A DNA stretch of 46,780 bases from NCBI GenBank assembly GCA_964410725.1, contig CAYPID010000016.1, positions 1-46,780 of the forward strand, in the 5' to 3' direction. The notes beneath the pieces are model-generated. The model worked only from the letters and a program-made list of their open reading frames with translations. It searched no databases and was not told the origin of the DNA. Both the position numbers and the translations under genes were made by a program. Shown here piece by piece: positions 8,762-18,461 of the stretch. The DNA comes from CALAZP01 sp964410725 (lineage in GTDB: Bacteria > Bacteroidota > Bacteroidia > Chitinophagales > Saprospiraceae). Each line of letters opens with the position of its first letter. Position 1 is the stretch's first letter.

Positions 8762-9094
8762 ATGAGTACCACAATGATTTATCTTGTTCTTGGTTCCATT
8801 ATACTGCTGTATTTTTGGATTAAATTCCAAAGAAAAGGAAGGCTTAAAAAGTTACTAAATGGAGATGTATTAGTTATAGACGTTAGGACTTCACAGGAAT
8901 TTGAATCAGGACATTATCCCCAATCGATAAATATTCCACTTCATACTATTGAAGAGGAAATTAGTACTATTCAGTCCTACAATAAGGATATCATTGTAGT
9001 ATGTGCCAGTGGAATGCGCAGTGCCCAAGCAAAAAATATTCTTACTAAAAATGGCATTAATTGTCAAAATGGTGGTTCTTGGAAGTTTCTTTAA
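8762..9094 (+). CDS. membrane-anchored rhodanese-domain protein
   Basis: From the ATG at 8762 the protein has 110 residues: a transmembrane helix (about 6-21), a basic stretch and a single rhodanese domain. DVLVIDVRTSQEFESGHYPQSINIP is the typical first half; the active-site loop is CASGMRS with Cys81. A TTG reading start at 8729 would overlap the RidA gene and is less likely. Family role: sulfur transfer to a cyanide-like or thiol acceptor through a cysteine persulfide; here the domain should face the cytosol or periplasm depending on topology. Its place in a peptidase/amidohydrolase operon has no obvious explanation. Confidence 0.85.
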   Translation: MSTTMIYLVLGSIILLYFWIKFQRKGRLKKLLNGDVLVIDVRTSQEFESGHYPQSINIPLHTIEEEISTIQSYNKDIIVVCASGMRSAQAKNILTKNGINCQNGGSWKFL

Positions 9095-9148
9095 ACTTAA
9101 ATAATTGCACAGAGACTTTAAGTTTTTATAGTTTACAAAAATTTATGT

Positions 9149-10654
9149 ATGAAATCTTTTACTTCTTTTTTTTGCATTGCGATATTTCTAAGTCATTTTG
9201 GATTAGCTCAAGAAGCTAAAGATCTACTCCCTCAGGTTTTTGAGAGTGTACAAACACTTACTATTGGAAAGGAAACCCTTAAGTTTAACACCTTGGCGGG
9301 AACCATGGAGCTAAAGGATGAAAAAAATAAACCAATAGCACTTCATGGTTTTACAGCATATTTTAAGGAAGGAGCTAATAAAGATAGGCCCATAATTTTT
9401 TCATTTAATGGAGGTCCAGGATCTTCTTCTTATTGGTTACATATGGGAATTATGGGACCTAAACGGATTGTGGTTAATGATCCATATTATACACCGGCGG
9501 CGCCTTATCAGTTAGAGGATAATCCGTATTCCATTTTGGATATGGCAGACGTGGTAATGATGGATCCCATAGGTACAGGTCTTAGTGAACTGATTGGTGA
9601 GAGTGAGGGAAAAGATTTTTGGGGTGTAGACCAGGATATTCGGGCTACTAGTTTGTTTATTATGCAATTTTTGAAAAAATACGGCAGGCTTCAATCTCCC
9701 AAGTATTTATTGGGGGAAAGTTACGGCACTTTCAGAAATGCAGGAGTAATGAATTATTTATTAGATAGGGGGTATGCGCTTAATGGGGTGGTTATGGTTT
9801 CCGCTGTTTTCGATTTGAGAACACTCACTTTTCCGCCTAATGATGATCTACCTTACGTGGTTCATTTTCCCACCTATGCAGCCACTGCTCATTATCACCA
9901 GAGGTTGAGTTCTGAAATGCAAGACCTGTCTGTCGAACAATTTTTAGATGTAGTTAGAGCATTTACGGAAAATGAGTATATGCCGGCATTATTTAAGGGA
10001 ACAGCCATAACCGAGGAAGAAAAATGGGCAATAGCTGAAAAAATGGAAACTTTAGCCGGTGTATCAAAAGAATATTGGTGGAGAGGGGGCTTAAAAGTCA
10101 AAGCTGGCGAATTTTTTAACGAATTAATGAGGGATGAGGGGAAGACCATTGGTAGATTAGATTCTCGATTTATGGGGATAAACGAAAACCCAATGAATCA
10201 ATTTGCCTCCACCGATCCTCAGAGTGATGCTATTTCTCCGGCTTATACTATTGGGTTTTTAAACTATCTCCATGAAGACCTGGGAGTATCCAAAGAGCTA
10301 AATTACAAAACCAGTGCACGTGTGGCTGACCCTTCTTTTAAATGGGATTGGTCTCATGCTGGTAACCAGGGCTGGGGAACCCAAATTGCCATCAATACCT
10401 CAATTGACATGGCCAGTGCTATGAGTAAAGATCCTAATCTCAAGGTGTTGATTATGAACGGAATTTATGATTTGGCGACCGTATTTTATGGAGTGGAGCA
10501 CACGGTAAATCATCTTGATTTAGCTTCGGAGATAAGAGACAATATTATCATGACCTACTATGAGGCTGGTCACATGATGTATATTCATGAACCTTCCATG
10601 ATAAAATTTAAAAAGGATTTAGTGGAGTTTCTAAAAGAGACAATGAACCATTAA
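9149..10654 (+). CDS. S10-family serine carboxypeptidase
   Basis: A 501-residue exported alpha/beta-hydrolase with signal peptide (SFFCIAIFLSHFGLA). Family motifs: FSFNGGPGSSS oxyanion region (about 85-94), nucleophile Ser191 in GESYG, Asp441 in GIYDLATVF and His475 in AGHMMY. All three catalytic residues are present, so it should be active, removing C-terminal residues from peptides in the periplasm. It follows the rhodanese by 54 bp and closes the probable operon that starts with the M19 protein. A second S10 gene lies at 23485-24963, about 14 kb away, sharing the same motif set. Confidence 0.92.
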   Translation: MKSFTSFFCIAIFLSHFGLAQEAKDLLPQVFESVQTLTIGKETLKFNTLAGTMELKDEKNKPIALHGFTAYFKEGANKDRPIIFSFNGGPGSSSYWLHMGIMGPKRIVVNDPYYTPAAPYQLEDNPYSILDMADVVMMDPIGTGLSELIGESEGKDFWGVDQDIRATSLFIMQFLKKYGRLQSPKYLLGESYGTFRNAGVMNYLLDRGYALNGVVMVSAVFDLRTLTFPPNDDLPYVVHFPTYAATAHYHQRLSSEMQDLSVEQFLDVVRAFTENEYMPALFKGTAITEEEKWAIAEKMETLAGVSKEYWWRGGLKVKAGEFFNELMRDEGKTIGRLDSRFMGINENPMNQFASTDPQSDAISPAYTIGFLNYLHEDLGVSKELNYKTSARVADPSFKWDWSHAGNQGWGTQIAINTSIDMASAMSKDPNLKVLIMNGIYDLATVFYGVEHTVNHLDLASEIRDNIIMTYYEAGHMMYIHEPSMIKFKKDLVEFLKETMNH

Positions 10655-10675
10655 ATTTTATAAAGAAAAAGTTAA

Positions 10676-11473
10676 TCATTTCAATTGATAGATCCTCACA
10701 TAATCGACTTCCATTTGATCTTGGGTAAACTGAGGGTCTATCTCACCACCTAGATTGCCTCCCATTGCTATATTTAGTAGCAGGTACTGATCCTCAAAGT
10801 AGGGCCAATTATCAGGAGTTTTTTCACTTGGTTCATAGGTGAAGTAGGGCTCCTGATCTACCATAAAGACTAATTTTTCTGGAGTCCATTCCAAGCCGTA
10901 TACGTGGAAATTCTCAGTGACATCACTTACCTCTACCTTAGCTACAATGGTATTGGCACCATGTGTGTCCGGAGTATGCACTGCACATTGGACACTTTCA
11001 AAATCTTCGAATAGTTGTTCCATAATATCTATTTCTCCACAAGCAGGCCAACCTGCGGTTTCCAGATTACTTCCTAAGGTCCAAATAGCAGGCCAAGTAC
11101 CCTGAGCTCTGGGTAATTTGGCGCGTACTTCAACTTTACCATAGGTAAAATGAAATTTAGAATTTAGACGTGCTGAAGTGTATTCAAGAGGAATCTCCGA
11201 ATCTGTGTAGGATTCCTTTTTTGCAACAATTTTTAGAGTTCCCTGACTTACATAGGCATTGTCCGTTCGATTGGTATAGTGCTGCAGCTCATCGTTATAC
11301 CATCTTCCACCATTTGGCCCAAGCGTCTCCATGAACCATTTGGACGAATCTACACGCTGTTCGGTTTGATCAAATTCGTCACTCCATACTAATTCGTAAG
11401 TTTTTTCTTCCGGAGGGTTACAAGAAAATAAAACCAACAACATTATCGGGGTCGATATCCAAATGTATTTCAT
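10676..11473 (-). CDS. GH16 family endoglucanase-like lipoprotein
   Basis: Start chosen at the ATG at 11473, which puts a lipoprotein signal (MLLVLFSC, Cys18) directly at the N-terminus; an in-frame ATG nine codons upstream is disfavoured. The mature 247 residues are one glycoside hydrolase family 16 jelly roll: LVWSDEF at the front, GGRWYNDELQHYT, TYGKVEVRAKLP, and the catalytic GEIDIMEQ with Glu147, Asp149 and Glu152, then MAMGGNLGG-type ending (NIAMGGNLGG) and VDYVRIYQ. This is the laminarinase (beta-1,3-glucanase) branch by motif; substrate is inferred. It is convergent with the S10 gene, 21 bp apart, and stands alone. Confidence 0.92.
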   Translation of the reverse strand: MKYIWISTPIMLLVLFSCNPPEEKTYELVWSDEFDQTEQRVDSSKWFMETLGPNGGRWYNDELQHYTNRTDNAYVSQGTLKIVAKKESYTDSEIPLEYTSARLNSKFHFTYGKVEVRAKLPRAQGTWPAIWTLGSNLETAGWPACGEIDIMEQLFEDFESVQCAVHTPDTHGANTIVAKVEVSDVTENFHVYGLEWTPEKLVFMVDQEPYFTYEPSEKTPDNWPYFEDQYLLLNIAMGGNLGGEIDPQFTQDQMEVDYVRIYQLK

Positions 11474-11721
11474 TGTGCAAATTTTAAACCTATTACCCAT
11501 TTTTAAAGTCTAGTGGAAAAGTAATTGATACTAAATATAACCAAAAAAATTTTGATTGTTCTGTCTGTTTAATGGAGTCAATTTTTAGAAGTAGTACAGG
11601 TGGGTTTTTCTTTCCATTGGACAAAATAAATTAGACCGTGGACTGAAGTGGTGTCAGAATGATTAGGTGTATGATTTAAAAAGCACTAAACGGTAAACCA
11701 TGAGAAAAGGTAAACACTTAA
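11474..11721. other. intergenic, 248 bp
   Basis: Upstream region of the GH16 gene and downstream region of the acetyltransferase gene. I see no RNA gene, no clear terminator and no conserved promoter match. Confidence 0.3.
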
Positions 11722-12276
11722 TTATCTCCAATCTTGAAAAACTACATTCCAACTCAACCCCCCATAAGTTTTGGTTGCTAAAATTTGATATCCTGCATTG
11801 AGGTGCGCTTTTAAAGATCTGGGATTTTCTAAATCAACATCGGTTATGACACAATCGTAAAATGGAGATAAATCCTTTCTAAAAAAATTGTACATCTCAG
11901 TAACCAATCCTTGGCCTCGATGACTTTTAGCCACACATAATTGACCCACCAAAATATAATTGAGCGCTTGAACAGCATTCCCAGCTATTTGTAGTTCGTC
12001 TGCTGCAGCGAATAATTCATCCAAAAAACTATGTTGGCCTTGAATAGATTTTGGGGAGGCAATAGCATATCCTACCACTTTACCTATTGAATCTACTGCG
12101 ATAACAGATGGTTCAGCTTCATTCATTCTTTTTAAAAAATCAATGGAATACTCTGCTGTTACAAATCCTTGGCTGGCCATTTCTTCCTTAGATAGAATAG
12201 ACTTGTGATTGCGCATTTGAAGATCCTTAATTCCTACAATTTCTTCATCCCTATCTACCCTTTTAATTTGTATCAT
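11722..12276 (-). CDS. GNAT family N-acetyltransferase
   Basis: A 184-residue cytosolic protein. The acetyl-CoA binding core is seen as LVGQLCVAKSHRGQGLVTEMYNFF (motif A with RGQG), preceded by the strand KVVGYAIASP and followed by CVITDVDLENPRSLKAHLNAGYQ (motif B), which is the standard GNAT order. Length is normal. The substrate cannot be told. It is divergent from the 1685-residue protein at 12381, with 104 bp between them. Confidence 0.85.
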   Translation of the reverse strand: MIQIKRVDRDEEIVGIKDLQMRNHKSILSKEEMASQGFVTAEYSIDFLKRMNEAEPSVIAVDSIGKVVGYAIASPKSIQGQHSFLDELFAAADELQIAGNAVQALNYILVGQLCVAKSHRGQGLVTEMYNFFRKDLSPFYDCVITDVDLENPRSLKAHLNAGYQILATKTYGGLSWNVVFQDWR

Positions 12277-12332
12277 GACATTTGATTGAATAAAAATTAT
12301 AATATTTGAATGCTTGATTATAAATTAATTCT

Positions 12333-12360
12333 ACATATTAATATTCAATATGTAAATTTG
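12333..12360 (+). promoter_or_regulatory. palindrome plus TAnnTTTG promoter box upstream of the T9SS protein
   Basis: ACATATT (12333-12339) and AATATGT (12347-12353) form an exact inverted repeat. The last base starts TAAATTTG (12353-12360), a full match to the Bacteroidota -7 box TAnnTTTG, 21 bp before the GTG start. No -33 TTTG is at the right distance, so the call rests on the -7 box. Confidence 0.4.
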
Positions 12361-12380
12361 TTGTAAACTTATTAACGACC

Positions 12381-15300
12381 GTGCGGGTAAAGGTATTAGA
12401 GATTTACTTTTTTGTCACCTTTTTACTTTTCATTCATGTAAAAATTGGTGCTTTTACTGTTTCTAGCCCTCTAGAACTTCCTTTCAGTTGTTTGAATGAT
12501 ATTTTTGTTCCATTAAATGAGGACTGCCAAGCATTGGTTTCTTCATCTACTGTCACCAGGCCAGCATCTCCAGGGTTGGTCGTCTACGTTACCCAAGGGG
12601 ATCTGCCATCTGCGCTGAATAACAATCAAGTAAAATTAACAGATACTATATTTGGAGAAGGGACATGGATGTATGGATTGTATCAACCGTTGCCAGATGA
12701 TAAAGGACTGCACCAACTTGTATGCAGCGGGCAAATTTATTCGGAAGACCAAATAGATCCTTTATTCAGAGGGTGGCAAGATGCTGATGGCCAACCTTTC
12801 CAGCAATACAATACCGTAAGAAAAAGAATTTATGGAACCTGGAGGGGAACTTTAAATCCGACGGTAGGTACGGATTCTTTAAATTTTGGACAATGGAGTT
12901 GTTGGCAAGAAATAAATGAAGCCAGCAATGCAAACACTTTTCCTAATCATTCCGTCCAACTTTACGATACCATTAGTTTTACGCCTACTCAAAGTGGTAT
13001 AATAACTATTGTGGCTAACCATTCGGGAGCATCTGAAGAATTGGGATTCAATCCCATAATTGCAGTTTACGGTCCCAAGGGATTTAACCCTAATCAGCCT
13101 TGCGAAAATTTGAGATGGGTATATGGTAATTCCTTACAGCCGAATAATTTAGGGGGAATTGGATATGCTGATGATGACATTGGCCCCTGGAGTTTATCAA
13201 AAATGCCAATAGGTAGTTTTCAAATTAATGCCCATGTAGGAGAAAAATTTACTTTTTTAGTTACCACTTTTTTGCCATTAGAATCCGCAAGTGATTTTAA
13301 CCTTCATTTTTTCTTGCAGGACAAAGAAGGGAAAGAGATTTTCCCTTTTGCTCAGGAGGAAGCTTCTGACCAATTGAAGTGGGATAGTTCTTTTGTACAT
13401 TTAGAACTTAAGACTACAGATATTGAAGAAATATATCTATCCCATCAGCAAATCTTGGGCGAAGATCAATACCCTGGAAGTACAGCGTCTGGAATAGATC
13501 CAGAGTGGGTTCAAAAGGGGAGCATCTGGTTGGGAGAAAGGCTTCATCAAGATAGTGGTTTTTTTAACCTCGTCGATAGGGAAATTGCGCCATTTCTTGT
13601 AGATAGTATGCTTTATCACTATGGCTTTAGGCCTCTAGTAGAAGAAAATTGCACTACCTGGGAAGTCTCCATTTCGGATTCTTTTATTTCCGATGGAGAA
13701 TGTGGTGAATTAGTCATAGAAAGAACTTTTGTAGTTCAAGATTCGGAAACAAAGACAGACTTAGATACTGCCATCATCCAGCTCGTCTTTCGAAGTCCCA
13801 ATATAAATGATGTTCGACTACCGCCCTATGCGGTGTACTTAGATTGTGAAGATTGGTCTGGAAGTGAATTTTCATCCAATAATTTACCGGGACCTAATAT
13901 TACTGGATTTCCATTTTTGCATACCTTATCCGGGTTCCAGCCCTTGTTTTCTGGTACCTTTTCCCGAAGGGATATCCCTATTGGTGCTTCTTATGAAGAT
14001 AAGGCATTACTCTTTAAGGATCACCTGAGGTATTCTTTCAGAAGAGAGTGGACCATTTACGATTGGTGCCAGCCTTGGGCCACTGTAATCTATCACCAGT
14101 TGGTTCATTTGGGAGATTGGTCACCACCGGTCATAGATACCGCCTCTATTGACGTTATTTCAAGGTCTATGCCTGACCAGTGCGATGGAATTCTATCTAT
14201 TCCAAAGGTCAATGCATCAGATTTGTGTTCTGAAACTGCCCAAACTATAAAGGTTTTCAGTGCAAATAAGGAAGAGGTCATGTATTGGGAAGGTAATGAA
14301 AATGGGGAGATTTGGGTTCCGGAATCTTGGTTGATTGATGCCCAATGGAACGAAGGTGTGTTGCTTATTGAGGGATTGCCAAGGGGGCAATATCAAGTCC
14401 AGTGGATCGTGAAAGATGAGGGGGAGAATGCCGACAGTTTTAGCCTCCAAGTATTTATAGAAGATGCCATCTCTCCAACTTGTATGGTGGAGGATTCTAT
14501 TACACTCTCTTTGAATGACTCTAGTATCTTAATTGTTGGTCAAAAATTAGATCGGGGGAGTTGGGATAATTGTTACGATCTGGATTTTAAAATTTCATTG
14601 GATAATGGGAATGTAAGCGACGAGGCATGGATGGATCATCTGTTAATTGAATGTGATCAAGAGGCTGCGTCTTTTCCTGTGTATTTAAAGGTGACCGAAA
14701 AAAGATCTCTTGGAGAGGGTTTTGCTCTAAGTACAGTTTGTCGAACCTTTATTGAATTACAAGATTCCAGAAACCCCAGATGTAGGGATATGGAGCAACG
14801 AGTTTTGTCATGCAATGATCGAATGTTACAAGGAGCCGGAGATCTGCAGGAGGACTGGAATATTTATTTTAGAGACTCTATCACGCCCTCTCATGTGCTG
14901 GCATCTCCTTATTGCGGGTCTATTGAACTGACTGAAAACATAGAAACATCAGTCAATCTGGCGAGTTGTGGGTTTGGCCAAGTGGTAAGAACCTACGCAA
15001 TAGTGAGACCTTCAGCTGAAAATTTTTGGGCGGATACCTGTTCAATGACGCTTCAAGTTGTAGCCAATCATCGCTATCAAATTAATTTTCCAGGAGATCA
15101 ATGGGGCAATTGTTCCAGTGGATGGATACCTTCCGGCCTACAATATTCCGAAGAGGGTTGCGATTTGATCACCTCTTCAGTTCACCAGGAGGAGTTTGCC
15201 GCCAGAGCGGAGGAGTGTTACCAAATTCACAGGACTTTCTCGGTTATCAATTGGTGTGAGTACGTCCCTGAATGTTCTATTCCGTGGACCGTAGAACGAA

Positions 15301-17438
15301 GGGATTGGGACTTCGATGGGATCAAAGGAGATGCGGTATCCATTTTGGTTGCCTATGAGGAAGCCCCTTCGGGAAAAGCTACGCTGGCAGATTCTAATCG
15401 ATCGGCATTATGGATACTTCAAGGCGCTTCAGGTAAAAAACCTATAGATTCTCTTTCCCTTAAAGAATATATTGCATTAAACCAGTGTGAGGTGGATTCG
15501 GTAAACAAGCCAGGTCTTGGGTTTTTTAAATACCGTCAAATTATTAATGTCAGAGATACAGTTCCCCCTGAAGTATTTTTCAATCAGACCTCTTATACGT
15601 TTGAATCTTATAGTAATGACAGAGTGAGTGGATGTTCTTCTCCTGTTCAGATTAAAGGAACCTTGACCGATGAGTGTACCACTAATTTTGACCAAATTCA
15701 TATCCAAAAAGTATGGATTAAGTCATTAGATTCCATTCCTCTTGTCAGTGAAATTGATCCACAATATTATGGCTTAGAAGATACTGTATTTAATATTACT
15801 CTGGATTTGCCTATAGGTCATTATGAGTTGTATATTCAAGCAACTGATGGATGTGGGAACCAACAAATAAATGCTACCGAGGTAAAGGTGGTTGATGCCA
15901 AAGGACCAGCTCCTATTTGTATAGATGCATTGGGGGTAGAATTAATGCCTGATTTAAGTGGAAAAGAAGGGGTGGTTGAAGTTTTTGCAGCTGATTTTCT
16001 ACTGCAAACTCCTATTGAGGATTGCAGTGGCGATACCCGGGTCTATCGGATAGTTCACGTCAAACCCCCACAATTAGATCCATTAACCAGATTAGGAAAC
16101 AGTAGTTTAATTCTCCATTGCAAGGATATCGACTTTTCAGGCTTACCTCTTACCGTGGCTATAATAGCAGAGGACAGTTCAGGAAATAAAGATTATTGTA
16201 CCAGCCAGTTGGTATTACAAGATAATTTAGAAATCTGTGGTTTTGGTATCATCAGTGGTCAAATCAAGACCGGTAATGGATACCCGGTTTCAGATGTAAC
16301 GGTTTTTGTCAATGATTCTTTGGAAGTCACTCGGACTCGTTCTGATGGGTCATATTCTGTAGGTCCTGTAAGTTGGGGCCAAGATTATTTTTTGCTTCCG
16401 CAAAAAAATGGGAGGGAGCAAGATGGCATCAGCACATTAGATATCATCATGGTGTCTAGACATCTATTGGGTGAAAAGCTAATGACCAACCCTTATCAAT
16501 TGATTGCAGCGGACGTTAATTTATCCAATTCGGTATCTACGTTGGATATCATCTGGATGAGAAAAATGATATTGAAGCAAATTAATAAGTTTCCTCACGA
16601 AAAATCCTGGAGGTTCATTCCGGAAGAATGGGAATTTTCTAATAGTCAAAAACCTTGGGAAAAACCTTTTCCAGAGCTCACAGAGGTTCAAAACTTAAAG
16701 GAGGACCAAATGAACCGGGATTTTATTGCAGTAAAAATTGGAGATGTTAATTTTTCCTTTTTAAATACGGTTGAGGCAAGAGGTAGTTGGCCTTTGATTA
16801 TTTCTTACCAGGAAATGACCTTGGTCAAAGGCAATCGGTATGAAATCGCCTTTTATGGAAATAGAGAGGATGTCAATGGTTTTCAATTTGAGTTAGCCTA
16901 TAGTGGATTGCAAATTGAAAATTTTGTGGAGGGAAAGGTTAAAGCGGAGCATCTCAACCGGTCTTTAGGTTATGAGAATAAAATGCTAATAAGTTGGAAT
17001 GGCCCTGGAGCAAGCGGTTGTTTATTCACCTTAGTATTCACTGCTATGGAGGACGGATTATTGAGTGACAAATTAAAGGTGAGTCAAGAAATAATCAAGC
17101 CAGAGGGATATGAAGAAGGAGAGGTCATCATTCCAATTGAACTTCGTCCTATAGCAATAGAGGTAGAAGGCCATTTATCTAACGAGGTGAATCTGAGGTC
17201 CAACCCAGTTCAGGGAGCAGCTTATTTTGATTTTATTCTTACTAAGGATCAATTCGTCAACTTAGTTATTTTGGATAATATTGGAAGAGTAGTTTACGAG
17301 GAGGGTAGGATTTTAGAAGGAGGTAAGACCACTTGGGAAGTAGAATTTGAATCTTTTTTAACTAGTGGTTTGTATTATTATCAAATTGAATTTAATCAAG
17401 CGTGGTATAGCGGCAAAATGATTAGATTAAATCATTAA
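12381..17438 (+). CDS. giant secreted protein with dockerin-like, cohesin-like and T9SS C-terminal regions
   Basis: 1685 residues from a GTG start that gives a clean signal peptide (YFFVTFLLFIHVKIGAF). Residues about 30-1270 hold cysteine-containing, beta-rich repeats of the HYR/immunoglobulin-like kind (phrases such as DWCQPWATVIYHQLVHLGDW and NWCEYVPECSIPW recur). At about 1285-1340 is a carboxypeptidase-regulatory-like beta-sandwich (ISGQIKTGNGYPVSDVTVFV). At 1345-1400 two dockerin-like helices recur: ISTLDIIMVSRHLLG and VSTLDIIWMRKMILK. About 1465-1590 is cohesin-like. Residues 1600-1685 are a T9SS sorting domain (LRSNPVQ ... GLYYYQIEF ... GKMIRL). It should be exported through T9SS and attached to, or released from, the cell surface. 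Its partner is unknown. Confidence 0.85.
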   Translation: MRVKVLEIYFFVTFLLFIHVKIGAFTVSSPLELPFSCLNDIFVPLNEDCQALVSSSTVTRPASPGLVVYVTQGDLPSALNNNQVKLTDTIFGEGTWMYGLYQPLPDDKGLHQLVCSGQIYSEDQIDPLFRGWQDADGQPFQQYNTVRKRIYGTWRGTLNPTVGTDSLNFGQWSCWQEINEASNANTFPNHSVQLYDTISFTPTQSGIITIVANHSGASEELGFNPIIAVYGPKGFNPNQPCENLRWVYGNSLQPNNLGGIGYADDDIGPWSLSKMPIGSFQINAHVGEKFTFLVTTFLPLESASDFNLHFFLQDKEGKEIFPFAQEEASDQLKWDSSFVHLELKTTDIEEIYLSHQQILGEDQYPGSTASGIDPEWVQKGSIWLGERLHQDSGFFNLVDREIAPFLVDSMLYHYGFRPLVEENCTTWEVSISDSFISDGECGELVIERTFVVQDSETKTDLDTAIIQLVFRSPNINDVRLPPYAVYLDCEDWSGSEFSSNNLPGPNITGFPFLHTLSGFQPLFSGTFSRRDIPIGASYEDKALLFKDHLRYSFRREWTIYDWCQPWATVIYHQLVHLGDWSPPVIDTASIDVISRSMPDQCDGILSIPKVNASDLCSETAQTIKVFSANKEEVMYWEGNENGEIWVPESWLIDAQWNEGVLLIEGLPRGQYQVQWIVKDEGENADSFSLQVFIEDAISPTCMVEDSITLSLNDSSILIVGQKLDRGSWDNCYDLDFKISLDNGNVSDEAWMDHLLIECDQEAASFPVYLKVTEKRSLGEGFALSTVCRTFIELQDSRNPRCRDMEQRVLSCNDRMLQGAGDLQEDWNIYFRDSITPSHVLASPYCGSIELTENIETSVNLASCGFGQVVRTYAIVRPSAENFWADTCSMTLQVVANHRYQINFPGDQWGNCSSGWIPSGLQYSEEGCDLITSSVHQEEFAARAEECYQIHRTFSVINWCEYVPECSIPWTVERRDWDFDGIKGDAVSILVAYEEAPSGKATLADSNRSALWILQGASGKKPIDSLSLKEYIALNQCEVDSVNKPGLGFFKYRQIINVRDTVPPEVFFNQTSYTFESYSNDRVSGCSSPVQIKGTLTDECTTNFDQIHIQKVWIKSLDSIPLVSEIDPQYYGLEDTVFNITLDLPIGHYELYIQATDGCGNQQINATEVKVVDAKGPAPICIDALGVELMPDLSGKEGVVEVFAADFLLQTPIEDCSGDTRVYRIVHVKPPQLDPLTRLGNSSLILHCKDIDFSGLPLTVAIIAEDSSGNKDYCTSQLVLQDNLEICGFGIISGQIKTGNGYPVSDVTVFVNDSLEVTRTRSDGSYSVGPVSWGQDYFLLPQKNGREQDGISTLDIIMVSRHLLGEKLMTNPYQLIAADVNLSNSVSTLDIIWMRKMILKQINKFPHEKSWRFIPEEWEFSNSQKPWEKPFPELTEVQNLKEDQMNRDFIAVKIGDVNFSFLNTVEARGSWPLIISYQEMTLVKGNRYEIAFYGNREDVNGFQFELAYSGLQIENFVEGKVKAEHLNRSLGYENKMLISWNGPGASGCLFTLVFTAMEDGLLSDKLKVSQEIIKPEGYEEGEVIIPIELRPIAIEVEGHLSNEVNLRSNPVQGAAYFDFILTKDQFVNLVILDNIGRVVYEEGRILEGGKTTWEVEFESFLTSGLYYYQIEFNQAWYSGKMIRLNH

Positions 17439-17443
17439 CTTTG
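17436..17443 (+). promoter_or_regulatory. candidate -7 box for the polyprenyl synthase gene
   Basis: TAACTTTG matches TAnnTTTG and overlaps the stop codon of the upstream giant gene, 33 bp before the start at 17476. No -33 element is visible. Confidence 0.3.
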
Positions 17444-17475
17444 CCGCTCACTGAAATACAGTTAAAATTCAAATC

Positions 17476-18450
17476 ATGACACTTACCCTGGATGCAATAA
17501 AGGCACCGGTAATTCAAGAGTTAGAAGCTTTTGAGCAGCATTTCAGGGAAGCCATGCGCAGTAAGGTCCCTTTATTGGACAAAATCACCTTTTATATAGT
17601 CAGAAGAAAAGGAAAGCAGGTTCGTCCAGTTTTTGTTTTTTTAGCTGCTGGGTTGGTTGGCAACATACAAGAAGGTACCCACAGAGCGGCTTCGTTAATT
17701 GAATTATTGCACACTGCTACATTGGTGCATGACGATGTAGTGGACGACTCTTTGATTCGAAGAGGATTTTTTTCCATTAATGCCCTTTGGAAAAATAAAA
17801 TTGCAGTTTTGGTAGGAGATTATTTGTTGTCACAGGGTTTGTTATTGGCTTTAAAAAATAAAGAATATCGATTATTGGAAATAGTTTCTGAGGCGGTCAA
17901 ATCTATGAGTGAAGGGGAGTTATTACAGATTGAAAAAGCTCGAAAGTTAGATATTGAGGAGGAGGTGTATTACGAAATCATTCGTCAAAAAACAGCCTCT
18001 TTAATAGGAAGCGCATGCAGTGCTGGGGCAGCTTCGGTTGGAGCTACAGAGGAAGAGATTGAAAAAATGAGGGTTTTCGGAGAAAAGATAGGGATTGCCT
18101 TTCAAATTAGAGATGATTTATTTGATTTTGGTTCCGAAGATGTTGGGAAACCTTTAGGGATTGACATTAAGGAGAAAAAAATGACTTTACCTTTGATTTA
18201 TGCGTTAAACCAATCTAGTGAAAGAGAGAAAAAAAGGGTCATTCAGATTATTAGGAAAAATAGTAAAGACACCAATAAAGTAAAGGAGGTCATTGATTTT
18301 GTTTTAAACAGTGGTGGAATGGAATATGCAAAAGCATCTATGCATCGATATAGAGATGAAGCCGTAGAAATTCTTAGGAGTTTCAAACCCTCAAGCTACC
18401 GAGATTCTTTGGAGAATTTAGTGTTTTTTGTAACCAATCGAAAAAAATAA
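17476..18450 (+). CDS. ispB: polyprenyl diphosphate synthase
   Basis: A 324-residue trans-prenyltransferase, soluble. The first aspartate-rich motif is DDVVDD (86-91) in LVHDDVVDDSLIRRG, the second is DDLFDFG near residue 214, and KKMTLPLIYAL follows. Both metal-binding motifs are intact. It extends farnesyl diphosphate with isopentenyl units to make the long isoprenoid side chain of menaquinone (family knowledge; the chain length is not readable). Gene-symbol assignment is by general family. It begins 37 bp after the giant gene, and prs starts 11 bp behind its stop. Confidence 0.88.
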   Translation: MTLTLDAIKAPVIQELEAFEQHFREAMRSKVPLLDKITFYIVRRKGKQVRPVFVFLAAGLVGNIQEGTHRAASLIELLHTATLVHDDVVDDSLIRRGFFSINALWKNKIAVLVGDYLLSQGLLLALKNKEYRLLEIVSEAVKSMSEGELLQIEKARKLDIEEEVYYEIIRQKTASLIGSACSAGAASVGATEEEIEKMRVFGEKIGIAFQIRDDLFDFGSEDVGKPLGIDIKEKKMTLPLIYALNQSSEREKKRVIQIIRKNSKDTNKVKEVIDFVLNSGGMEYAKASMHRYRDEAVEILRSFKPSSYRDSLENLVFFVTNRKK

Positions 18451-18461
18451 GTTGTTTATTA

